A stretch of DNA of 8,250 nucleotides from contig JBFJYH010000076.1 in NCBI GenBank assembly GCA_041622675.1, positions 1 through 8,250 of the forward strand, in the 5' to 3' direction. This stretch comes from Reddybacter sp041622675. Lineage in GTDB: Bacteria; Pseudomonadota; Gammaproteobacteria; Pseudomonadales; Porticoccaceae. The notes beneath the pieces are model-generated. The model had not been told where the DNA came from. It searched no databases and was given only the letters and a program-made list of their open reading frames with translations. This document shows, one piece after another, positions 1 through 6,307 of this stretch (the stretch's first letter is position 1; the number at the start of each line of letters is the position of its first letter). Made by a program: the position numbers and the translations under genes.

Positions 1-1059
1 GATGATCACCCATACGGCGAGTTGAAAAACAATACTGAAGCGAATCGCGCCGTACAATGCCACGCGTGCTCGTTCAGGTTTGCCAGCGCCGATGTTTTGG
101 CCAATAAACATCGGCAGGGTGGACGATAAAGCAAAGGCGATGATGAGGCACAGAGATTCGATGCGGGTGCTGACCCCAAACCCGGCCACGGCGGTAGTAC
201 CGAAGCGAGCGACCATAGCGGTGAGTATGGCGGCCGCTAAGGGGGTCATTAAATTGGCAAAGATAGCGGGGATGCCGATGGCGAGGAGTCTCGCCCAATT
301 GGCGCGTAGTGCCTGCAGTGTATTTCTGCTAGTAAGGATCAACCGCTCTTGAACACCCAAGATATACTGGGATATCACAAAAGTGATAATCCAGGCGATG
401 GCGGTTGCCAGTGCTGCGCCGCCGATGCCCAGCCCTGGTAATGGCCCAAAACCAAAAATCAGCAGAGGGTCGAGACCGGCGTTCAGTGCGGCCAGCAGGG
501 CCAGTAAAAAAGCCGATTTTCCAGGGCAGCCGATGGCGCGAAGAATAGTATTGCCCGTCAATGTCAGTAATAACAGAGGAATGACGGGCATCCACAGGGC
601 CATAAAGCGCAGGGCTTCATCGAGTACTTCGCCACTGGCCCCCAATAAACGCAGCAGGCCCTCCACGCCGAAGTAAAGAGACACTAGTAGAGCGCTGCCC
701 ATTAGGGTGATGAGCAGGCGACCGTCGGTGATTTGCCGTGCGGCGCGATCAAAACGATCTTCACCCAAATAGCGAGATACGAGCACCGAAGTCGCCATAC
801 CCATACCTAGACCAATACTGTTAACCCCATGGGTAATCGGCAAGACAAAACCTAGTGCTGCCAGAGGGGCGGTACCCAACTGACCCACAAAGTAGGCGTC
901 AATAATACCCACTGCCATTAGCGCAACTATGCCACCAATCATTGGCACCGTCAGGCGCAAGAGGGTGCGGCCGATGGGCTCGTTAACTATGGCCTGAGTG
1001 CGTTGACTGGCCTTGGGTTTCAGCGCTTGGTTGGTGGGAGTTTTCAACGAGAGTAGCAA
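1..1059 (-). CDS. MATE-family multidrug/Na+ efflux transporter, N-terminal 353 residues (partial, runs off left edge)
   Basis: Translating the minus strand from 1059 to 1 gives 353 residues with no stop, so the C-terminal part (about 100 residues for a typical 440-470 residue MATE protein) lies outside the window. The product is an inner-membrane exporter that couples drug or cation efflux to Na+ or H+ entry. Visible family features are a cytoplasmic start leading into LLRLTVPMIGG, then TM1 with an acidic residue in GIIDAYFVGQLG (Asp54, the position of the cation-binding Asp of NorM). After that come SIGLGMGMATSVLVSRYLG and further hydrophobic helices rich in Gly and Pro, with ARFGTTAVAGFGVSTRIES opening the second lobe. 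There is no in-frame ATG before residue 40. The frame opens just after a TAA at 1069-1071, so TTG at 1057-1059 (or TTG at 1045-1047) is the likely start, without a clear Shine-Dalgarno. The substrate cannot be told from sequence. Confidence 0.9.
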   Translation of the reverse strand, partial: MLLSLKTPTNQALKPKASQRTQAIVNEPIGRTLLRLTVPMIGGIVALMAVGIIDAYFVGQLGTAPLAALGFVLPITHGVNSIGLGMGMATSVLVSRYLGEDRFDRAARQITDGRLLITLMGSALLVSLYFGVEGLLRLLGASGEVLDEALRFMALWMPVIPLLLLTLTGNTILRAIGCPGKSAFLLALLAALNAGLDPLLIFGFGPLPGLGIGGAALATAIAWIITFVISQYILGVQERLILTSRNTLQALRANWARLLAIGIPAIFANLMTPLAAAILTAMVARFGTTAVAGFGVSTRIESLCLIIAFALSSTLPMFIGQNIGAGKPERARVALYGAIRFSIVFQLAVWVII

Positions 1060-1233
1060 TGCATCTTTTTAACTGGGAGGGTCATACTACCCGCTTTTTC
1101 AGCGTTCTGGCTTAAAAACACTGGGGATGTCGTCTGCGGATATGAATGGCTAAATAGCTCTCTAGCATTGTCTTTGAGAAAGGGCTTATATCATCTCAAC
1201 AATCATTGGCGCGTGTTTGTTCTCTACAAGCTA
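1060..1233. other. Intergenic gap between hemJ and the MATE gene
   Basis: This stretch of about 170 bp separates two genes that point the same way (minus). It is AT-richer than its surroundings and should hold the promoter and leader of the MATE gene. I found no promoter with good -35 and -10 boxes. A short 4-bp hairpin (CGCT/AGCG on the minus strand, near 1093-1106) is too weak to call a terminator. No small ORF with a ribosome binding site is visible. Confidence 0.5.
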
Positions 1234-1662
1234 TCAATAGGGCTTCACGACAACCAACACAACAATCCCTATTAAAAGTAGTACCGGCGCTTCATTAAAC
1301 CAGCGATAAAAGCGGTGGCTGCGGCTGTTGAGCCCGGCCTGAAACTGGCGCATAAGGTAGTGGCAGGTCAAGTGATAGACAACGAGCAATACCACGAGAA
1401 GGAGTTTCGTTTTAAACCAGCCTTGGGCGAGATAGTGGTCAGTGGCGAAACTGGCCAGCCAAACACCAAATATCAGCGTGGCGATCATGGCGGGGGTGGC
1501 GATACCTCGATATAACTTGCGCTCCATAATTTTAAAGCGCTCGTCGCTAATCGCATCATCTGTCATGGCGTGATAGACGAATAAGCGAGGTAAATAAAAC
1601 AGCGCAGCAAACCAGCAAACAAGACTAATGATATGCAGTGCTTCTACCCATTCGCGAGACAT
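1234..1662 (-). CDS. hemJ: Protoporphyrinogen IX oxidase HemJ (UPF0093 family)
   Basis: HemJ oxidises protoporphyrinogen IX to protoporphyrin IX, the second-last step of heme synthesis, in the inner membrane; it replaces HemG or HemY in many Gram-negative bacteria. The 142-residue length is typical. The start WVEALHIISLVCWFAALFYL carries the invariant His10 and runs into PRLFVYH, the family signature. Residues 49-70 (KLYRGIATPAMIATLIFGVW) form the second helix. The third helix follows GWFKTK with Lys85 and ends in YH. The C-terminus has RWFNEAPVLLLIG and ends in VVVKPY, which matches the family ending (RWxNExP, VKP). Four membrane helices are expected. The start is ATG with only a weak purine stretch (GAGAG, 9 nt upstream). 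The upstream ClC gene is 80 bp away on the same strand, so cotranscription is possible. In Pseudomonas, as I recall, a gene of this family lies next to argC. Confidence 0.93.
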   Translation of the reverse strand: MSREWVEALHIISLVCWFAALFYLPRLFVYHAMTDDAISDERFKIMERKLYRGIATPAMIATLIFGVWLASFATDHYLAQGWFKTKLLLVVLLVVYHLTCHYLMRQFQAGLNSRSHRFYRWFNEAPVLLLIGIVVLVVVKPY

Positions 1663-1694
1663 GTTGTGGGGCTCTCTGTGGTTGTACGGTTCTC

Positions 1695-1730
1695 GGTAGT
1701 GATGCTGGTGCTAATGGCCAGCAGTTTACC
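1695..1730. other. Inverted repeat (hairpin) in the clc-hemJ gap
   Basis: TGCTGG at 1703-1708 pairs with CCAGCA at 1718-1723 around a 9-nt loop. An outer GGTA/TACC pair (1695-1698 with 1727-1730) extends it across an internal loop. It lies just after the ClC gene in the direction of transcription. No T-run follows on the minus strand, so it is not a standard rho-independent terminator. It might stabilise an mRNA 3' end or attenuate read-through into hemJ, but it could also be chance. Confidence 0.35.
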
Positions 1731-1742
1731 GTTTAAAGGTAT

Positions 1743-3503
1743 CTACCGATAATAATTATCGATTTGATTTTGGGTGATGATACCTGCAACGGGTGAGTTT
1801 GCTGCCGTTTGGGGCTGTGTTACGTACACAGCAAAGCCATTTTTCTCGCGGATTGCCATGAGTGCCTCCTGCAACGTGGCGCGCTCATGTATCGGTTGTA
1901 GGGGCCAGCGCTCCCCGGGTATTTCCAGTAGGTCAATAGTTTCATTCTGGCTATCGTCCGTCTGTAGCGCTTGTAGGTGGTGGGCGAGATCGCTGGGGCG
2001 AAGGATGAAACGCTGATTATCCCCCTTTTCAATGACGATCCATTCAGGGCGTTGGTTGAGCAACACTTCGCCTTGAGCGACGGGAAGAAGAGCGCTGTGG
2101 GTGATAAAATTGCGAGTCATTAGACTGGTGACCCCCGCACGGCTCAAACTTTGGAAAACGGGTGACGTGTATCGTTCAGGGTTTCGACCTATGAGAAAGA
2201 GTCCTGGCAAGCGACTGCTTAAGCGAGCGGTGATAGTGGCAATCACAATAACCAGCATCGCCGGTAACAAAATGGCTGAATTATAGGTCAATTCTAACAA
2301 TGCCATAAGCGCAGCGAGAGGGGCATTGAGAACTCCTGCCATCATCGCGCCCATGCAGATGGTGGCGTAAAAGCCACTGCCGGCGGTGTGTTCCGGGCTG
2401 AGGTTGGAGCCGATAATACCCATCGCGCCACCGAGGCAAGCACCAATGACCAATGCAGGGCCGATACTGCCACCGGGTACGCCGAGAGCAATAGTGGCAG
2501 TGGAGAGTAGTAGTTTGGCGGCAGCAATAGTTAGTAGCAGAGAAAGGCTGAGGTCACCGAGCATGGCGGCTTCAACGGTATCGTAGCCGACGCCCATCAC
2601 CTGAGGCACGAAAACGGCGACGAGGCTCGTGAGAATGCCGGCTGTCAGAAAGCGGGTACTCAGGGACAGATTTTTTAAGTCCTGTATATATTTATGCAGC
2701 TTTAGGACAAGGCTGCTGGCAAGGCCGACAATAATGCCGCAAAAGACTAGAAAAGGCAGTTCTAGCATGCTGCTCATGGTTAGCGTCGGAATAGAGAAGG
2801 CAGGTGCATCACCAAAGCAAATTCGGCTGATGAGTGCGCCGGAAACAGAGGCGAGGATGATAGGGATAAACCCCGCCACTGTGTACTCCATTAAAACCAC
2901 CTCCATGGCAAAAATAACGCCCGCTAGCGGGGTGTTAAAAGAAGCCGCGATAGCAGCGGCGACACCGCAGCCGACCATGATTCTCAAACTATTGTTGGGC
3001 AAGCCGAGTTTTTGGCCGAGCAAACTCGAGCTCGTTGCGCCGAGATGGATGGCCGGGCCCTCGCGGCCTACAGAATGACCGGACACGGCGGCAATGCTGC
3101 CTGCGATAAATTGAACGACAGCATTGCTTGCCGGCAAGTGGGCCTGATGTTGCTGGTAGCGTTCGATAACGTGACCCACACCACAGGCCTGTTCAGCCCA
3201 GGAACGCTTGCGCAGTACCAGAATGAGAAGTATAGCTCCAGCTAAAGGGAGCAACAGGCGTGCTTCAACAGGGAGTGACTCGAAGCTTTCGCTTTGTTGA
3301 GCTGGCAGGAAAAGCTCAAGGGGCCACTCGATGGCTAGTCGAAAAGCCACAGCGCTAAAGCCGGTAACAATGCCACTAATAATGCCGAGCACAGCCAATT
3401 GCGGCAGAGCGTCAACATGGGCGAGGCGGTGGCGAAAGTGGGCAAAAGAGCTTGCGGGGCGCCATTGTGGAGGCTTTGATGGGTTTTTGTTAGCGTTGGG
3501 CAT
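1743..3503 (-). CDS. ClC-family chloride channel/transporter with C-terminal CBS domains
   Basis: This is a 586-residue inner-membrane ClC protein, expected to be dimeric and to move chloride or another small anion. Residues 1-30 are cytoplasmic and basic, and the ClC core spans roughly 33-440. GREGP at 146-150 holds the gating glutamate (Glu148). GGSIGP at 344-349 is the later anion-path motif. Two positions differ from E. coli ClC-ec1: GSGIP is replaced by GVGHV (108-112), which loses the Ser that contacts chloride, and the internal proton glutamate (Glu203 of ClC-ec1) aligns with Val202 in AMEVV. NPERYTSP (441-448) may carry the inner-gate Tyr. Residues about 458-515 and 534-585 fit a CBS pair, which in this family senses nucleotides or regulates gating; the first CBS half is poorly conserved. 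The start is the only ATG in the open frame; I see no clear Shine-Dalgarno before it. Channel versus exchanger activity is not settled. Confidence 0.93.
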   Translation of the reverse strand: MPNANKNPSKPPQWRPASSFAHFRHRLAHVDALPQLAVLGIISGIVTGFSAVAFRLAIEWPLELFLPAQQSESFESLPVEARLLLPLAGAILLILVLRKRSWAEQACGVGHVIERYQQHQAHLPASNAVVQFIAGSIAAVSGHSVGREGPAIHLGATSSSLLGQKLGLPNNSLRIMVGCGVAAAIAASFNTPLAGVIFAMEVVLMEYTVAGFIPIILASVSGALISRICFGDAPAFSIPTLTMSSMLELPFLVFCGIIVGLASSLVLKLHKYIQDLKNLSLSTRFLTAGILTSLVAVFVPQVMGVGYDTVEAAMLGDLSLSLLLTIAAAKLLLSTATIALGVPGGSIGPALVIGACLGGAMGIIGSNLSPEHTAGSGFYATICMGAMMAGVLNAPLAALMALLELTYNSAILLPAMLVIVIATITARLSSRLPGLFLIGRNPERYTSPVFQSLSRAGVTSLMTRNFITHSALLPVAQGEVLLNQRPEWIVIEKGDNQRFILRPSDLAHHLQALQTDDSQNETIDLLEIPGERWPLQPIHERATLQEALMAIREKNGFAVYVTQPQTAANSPVAGIITQNQIDNYYR

Positions 3504-3556
3504 AATTATCGGGTTGATGACGTGATTGGCGAGGATAGCATGCTGCCAGGTTGCGG

Positions 3557-3562
3557 TATGAT
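3557..3562 (+). promoter_or_regulatory. Candidate -10 box (TATGAT) for argC
   Basis: The 96-bp divergent gap between the ClC gene and argC must hold promoters for both. TATGAT is a 5/6 match to the sigma-70 -10 box, 37 bp before the argC start codon. No good -35 box lies 16-18 bp upstream, so this is only a candidate. I could not recognise an ArgR operator in the gap. Confidence 0.3.
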
Positions 3563-3599
3563 AGCGGATTCCCAGGGTTTAACGATGAGGTAAGCGGGC

Positions 3600-4631
3600 G
3601 TGATAAAGGCAAGTATTGTGGGTGGAACGGGCTATACGGGGGTGGAATTGTTGCGTTTATTGGCCGCGCATCCAGGGGTCGAGGTCGCGTCCATCACCTC
3701 GCGTAGTGAGTGCGGTTTGCCTGTAGCCGATCTCTTTCCGAGCCTGAGGGGGCATTATGACCTGTGTTTTAGCGAGCCCGATCCAGACAATTTAGCAGAG
3801 TCTGATGTGGTTTTCTTTGCTACGCCCCACGGTGTTGCTCAGGCGATGGTGCCCGAAATTCTCAAGCGCGGATCAAGGGTCGTCGATCTGTCGGCTGATT
3901 TTCGTATAAAAAGCCAGCAACTTTGGGAGAAATGGTACAACCAGGGGCATGCTTGCCCAGAGCTAATTGGCGAGGCAGTTTATGGCTTGCCGGAAGTTAA
4001 TCGTGCACTGATAGCCTCCGCCCGCCTGATTGCCTGTCCCGGTTGTTATCCGACGAGTGTTCAATTGGGTTTTCTGCCACTATTGGAAAATGAGTTAGTG
4101 GCGACTAATGATTTGATTGCCAATTCCGCCTCGGGCGTCAGTGGTGCTGGCCGTCAGGCCAAGATAGACAACCTGCACAGCGAAGTGAGTGACAGCTTTA
4201 AGGCTTATGCCGCGGGGGGGCACCGTCACTTGCCCGAAATTGCTCAAGGCCTTGAATCTTTTGCCAAGCAAGCGGTAGGTTTGACCTTTGTACCCCATTT
4301 ACTGCCGATAGTGCGAGGCATTCACTCAACGCTCTACGCCACCTTGCTCGATACTAGCGTTGACCTGCAAGCCTTGTTTGAAGAGCGCTATGCCGGTGAA
4401 CCTTTTGTCGATGTGATGCCTGCTGGTACCCATCCGCAAACCCGTAGCGTTCGGGGTTCAAATGTGTGTCGCATTAGTGTGGTCAGGCCGCAAGCTGGCG
4501 AGAAGGTCGTGATAATGTCGGCGATTGATAACCTTGTTAAAGGGGCTTCAGGGCAGGCGGTGCAAAATATGAACATTATGTTTGGTTTGCCTGAAACATC
4601 AGGGTTAGAGGCTCCGCCTTTACTGCCTTGA
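3600..4631 (+). CDS. argC: N-acetyl-gamma-glutamyl-phosphate reductase
   Basis: ArgC reduces N-acetylglutamyl-5-phosphate to N-acetylglutamate semialdehyde with NADPH, the third step of arginine synthesis in the cytoplasm. The 343-residue length is that of the long (type 1) family. The nucleotide-binding loop GGTGYTG is at residues 8-14. FFATPHG at 82-88 and VDLSADFR at 104-111 are family signatures. ACPGCYPT at 145-152 holds the catalytic thiol, Cys149. GGHRHLPEI at 206-214 supplies the active-site His, and VPHLLPIVRGI at 231-241 follows. The start is GTG, with GAGG at 3587-3590 placed 9 nt upstream, and the protein begins directly with the Rossmann strand. It diverges from the ClC gene and is 61 bp upstream of the DUF6776-type gene, so the three plus-strand genes may share a transcript. 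No defects are seen. Confidence 0.98.
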   Translation: MIKASIVGGTGYTGVELLRLLAAHPGVEVASITSRSECGLPVADLFPSLRGHYDLCFSEPDPDNLAESDVVFFATPHGVAQAMVPEILKRGSRVVDLSADFRIKSQQLWEKWYNQGHACPELIGEAVYGLPEVNRALIASARLIACPGCYPTSVQLGFLPLLENELVATNDLIANSASGVSGAGRQAKIDNLHSEVSDSFKAYAAGGHRHLPEIAQGLESFAKQAVGLTFVPHLLPIVRGIHSTLYATLLDTSVDLQALFEERYAGEPFVDVMPAGTHPQTRSVRGSNVCRISVVRPQAGEKVVIMSAIDNLVKGASGQAVQNMNIMFGLPETSGLEAPPLLP

Positions 4632-4681
4632 GTGGGTGCATGTGATAGTGGGGATTACTCGTGGGTGGAAGGATTAAGGGC

Positions 4682-4685
4682 GGAG
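4682..4685 (+). promoter_or_regulatory. Shine-Dalgarno (GGAG) supporting the TTG start at 4693
   Basis: GGAG lies 7 nt upstream of TTG 4693, ideal spacing, whereas the first in-frame ATG (4717) has no purine-rich site before it. This favours the TTG start of the coiled-coil protein gene. Confidence 0.6.
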
Positions 4686-4692
4686 TGCAGCA

Positions 4693-5415
4693 TTGAATGG
4701 GTTTTTACATCGCTTCATGAATGGCAATATCGGTTTGTTTGTTTTGTTAGTGCTTGCTTTGTCGATAGGGGCTGGAGGGGGCTATCTATTAGCTAGAGAG
4801 CATTTTGGAGAGAGCGCGCTAGCGCAGCGTAAATTGCGGCTCGACTTTGATCATCAGGCGCAGCGCTTGGCAGAGGAAGAAGAGCAAAAATTAGCGCTGC
4901 AGATGGGAGCTGAAGTTGACCGCCAGGCACTGGAAAAAATGCGAAGAAGTGTCGTTGTGCTCGACCGTAAACTATCCGCTTATCAGGAGGAGCTTGATCT
5001 TTACCGTAATCTCGTGAAAAGTGAGCAGTTGGACAAGGGCCTGCAAATATCTAACTTCCTGATCCGCTCAACAGAAATGCCTGATGTTTACCGTTACCGT
5101 TTTGCCCTGCGCAAGACTGAAAGTTTGTCGAAAACGACGAAAGTAAGCTTTTCTGTTAACTGGGAAGGTGGGTTGGGGGGTGAAAAAGTAGAATACACGC
5201 TGGCTGAGCTAGACCCAGATGTGGAGTCGGTACCGATAAGTATTCGCATTAAATATTTTCATCTTGTCGAAGGGGCTATTCATTTGCCCGCTGGCTTTAA
5301 ACCCGAGTCTATTCGCGCAACAATTTGGCCTTCGTCAAAAAAAGCTCGCAGTAACGAGTTGCTTTTGTCGTGGGATTTTGCCAGAGGGCAGGCAGGCACT
5401 AGTGGAGGTGAGTAA
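4693..5415 (+). CDS. Membrane-anchored coiled-coil protein, DUF6776-like (bactofilin neighbour)
   Basis: This protein of 240 residues has no established function. One membrane helix spans about residues 13-33 (GLFVLLVLALSIGAGGGYLL). A charged, heptad-like coiled coil follows at about 42-108, rich in Glu, Lys, Gln and Leu. The C-terminal domain (about 115-235) looks mostly beta-stranded, with alternating hydrophobic residues. The short basic N-terminus suggests that the bulk lies in the periplasm, although this topology is inferred. The layout of membrane helix, coiled coil and beta domain resembles MreC in outline only; I see no sequence match. I assign DUF6776 from overall layout and from its place directly before a bactofilin, as I recall in Pseudomonas relatives. 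TTG is preferred as start because of the GGAG 7 nt upstream; Met9 (ATG 4717) is the alternative. The gene overlaps the bactofilin gene by one base. Confidence 0.75.
   Translation: MNGFLHRFMNGNIGLFVLLVLALSIGAGGGYLLAREHFGESALAQRKLRLDFDHQAQRLAEEEEQKLALQMGAEVDRQALEKMRRSVVVLDRKLSAYQEELDLYRNLVKSEQLDKGLQISNFLIRSTEMPDVYRYRFALRKTESLSKTTKVSFSVNWEGGLGGEKVEYTLAELDPDVESVPISIRIKYFHLVEGAIHLPAGFKPESIRATIWPSSKKARSNELLLSWDFARGQAGTSGGE
5404..5408 (+). promoter_or_regulatory. Strong Shine-Dalgarno (GGAGG) of the bactofilin gene, inside the upstream CDS
   Basis: GGAGG sits 6 nt before the bactofilin ATG and is encoded by the last Gly-Gly codons of the upstream gene. Together with the TAATG stop-start overlap it indicates coupled but independently strong translation of the bactofilin. 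Confidence 0.75.
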
Positions 5416-5858
5416 TGCGTAAAGATAAAAAAGCCAAAAGGGGGGCGGCGACACCAACCTTGATCGCCAAAGGTACATGTATTGTTGGTGAAGTTCACTT
5501 TAGCGGTTTCTTGGAGATAGAAGGTCAGGTAAATGGTCGCGTTGAGGCTGCAAGTGATGACCCTGATGCCTGTGTGAGGATACGTGATTCGGGTGCCGTA
5601 ACTGGACAAATAAAAGCTCCTGTAGTGATCGTTAGCGGTAGCATGGATGGTGATATCTATGCTTCAAAGCAGGTTGAACTAGCCTCTCTGGCGGTTGTCA
5701 AAGGTAATATTCACTACGCTTTGCTGGAGATAGAAAAAGGCGCTCAGGTGAATGGAGGCTTCGTGCAGGAGGAGGAAAATGCCTTGGTGTCGGCACCTAA
5801 AGTCGAAAAAGTGGAGACAAAAGTTCACCTTGAAGCTGTAGGCAACGAAGGCAAATAA
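5415..5858 (+). CDS. Bactofilin (polymer-forming cytoskeletal protein)
   Basis: Bactofilins form nucleotide-free filaments through a right-handed beta-helix, and in several bacteria they position cell-wall enzymes on the inner face of the membrane. This 147-residue protein has the expected layout. A short basic tail (MRKDKKAKRG, residues 1-10) could touch the membrane. The beta-helical core (about 15-118) shows repeating short strands with Gly turns: TLIAKGTCIVGEVHFSG, LEIEGQVNGRV, GAVTGQIKAPVVIVSGSMDG, then a final ALLEIEKGAQVNGGFV. A charged C-terminal tail (about 119-147) ends it. The start ATG overlaps the stop of the coiled-coil gene (TAATG) behind a strong GGAGG. The pairing suggests that the two proteins act together. 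A murein endopeptidase and anmK lie about 2 kb downstream in the same region. Confidence 0.93.
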   Translation: MRKDKKAKRGAATPTLIAKGTCIVGEVHFSGFLEIEGQVNGRVEAASDDPDACVRIRDSGAVTGQIKAPVVIVSGSMDGDIYASKQVELASLAVVKGNIHYALLEIEKGAQVNGGFVQEEENALVSAPKVEKVETKVHLEAVGNEGK

Positions 5859-5867
5859 GTTTGCACG

Positions 5868-5895
5868 TTGCTATTTGCGTGTTTGCCCCCATACT
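5868..5895 (+). promoter_or_regulatory. Weak promoter candidate for erpA
   Basis: TTGCTA (5868-5873, 4/6 match to the -35 box) and CATACT (5890-5895, 4/6 match to the -10 box) are spaced 16 bp apart. The -10 box lies in the loop of the terminator hairpin, so a transcript starting near 5902 would escape it. The boxes are weak and may be chance. I could not identify an IscR site. Confidence 0.22.
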
Positions 5896-5909
5896 AAGGG
5901 GCAGTTTTT
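5884..5909 (+). terminator. Rho-independent terminator candidate after the bactofilin gene
   Basis: TGCCCC (5884-5889) pairs perfectly with GGGGCA (5898-5903) around an 8-nt loop, followed by G and five T (5905-5909). It lies 25 bp after the bactofilin stop and would end the argC/DUF6776/bactofilin transcript before erpA. The 6-bp stem is short but GC-rich. Confidence 0.6.
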
Positions 5910-5953
5910 ACAGGCCAATTTTTGGAAGACATAGAGTAGATTGCGGAGCATAG

Positions 5954-6307
5954 ATGACAATAGCGGAGACATTCATTCCAAGCGCCCTTAATGTGACCAA
6001 TAGCGCGGTGAATAAAGTGAAAACCTTGGTTGAAGAAGAGGGGAACCCCGACCTCAAGTTGCGTGTTTACGTGACTGGCGGTGGTTGCTCCGGTTTTCAA
6101 TACGGTTTTACTTTTGATGAGGTCGTCGCTGATGACGATACACAGGTCGAGCGCGAGGGTGCCACGGTATTGATCGATTCGTTGAGCTTTCAGTATCTCT
6201 CGGGTGCTGAACTCGATTATTCAGAGGGGCTTGAGGGCTCCCGTTTTGTGGTCAATAATCCCAATGCTGCGACCACCTGTGGTTGTGGTGCATCCTTTTC
6301 GATTTAA
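5954..6307 (+). CDS. erpA: A-type iron-sulfur cluster carrier ErpA
   Basis: ErpA receives Fe-S clusters from the assembly scaffold and delivers them to target enzymes, including those of isoprenoid synthesis. The 117-residue length is standard. All three cluster ligands are present: Cys45 in GGGCSGFQYGF and Cys109 and Cys111 in TTCGCGASFSI at the C-terminus. GSRFVVNNPNA (95-105) is also typical. ErpA rather than IscA is favoured by the GFxF pattern after Cys45, the FVVNNPNA stretch and the gene neighbourhood, which matches the Pseudomonas order. ATG has GGAG 5 nt upstream. The gene is separated from the bactofilin gene by 95 bp with a terminator candidate and faces anmK tail to tail. Confidence 0.95.
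   Translation: MTIAETFIPSALNVTNSAVNKVKTLVEEEGNPDLKLRVYVTGGGCSGFQYGFTFDEVVADDDTQVEREGATVLIDSLSFQYLSGAELDYSEGLEGSRFVVNNPNAATTCGCGASFSI

Noticed and set aside
2629..3078. 149-codon plus-strand ORF opposite the ClC gene
   Set aside because: It lies fully antisense to a clearly conserved membrane protein gene, has no recognisable domain and no ribosome binding site. It is a frame shadow.
3504..3599. ArgR operator in the ClC-argC divergent gap
   Set aside because: AT-rich bits such as ATAATTAT at 3502-3509 do not form the paired TGAAT/ATTCA pattern of an ARG box. Not supported.
5280..5609. 109-codon minus-strand ORF across the coiled-coil/bactofilin junction
   Set aside because: It is antisense to two supported genes and its translation has no family features.
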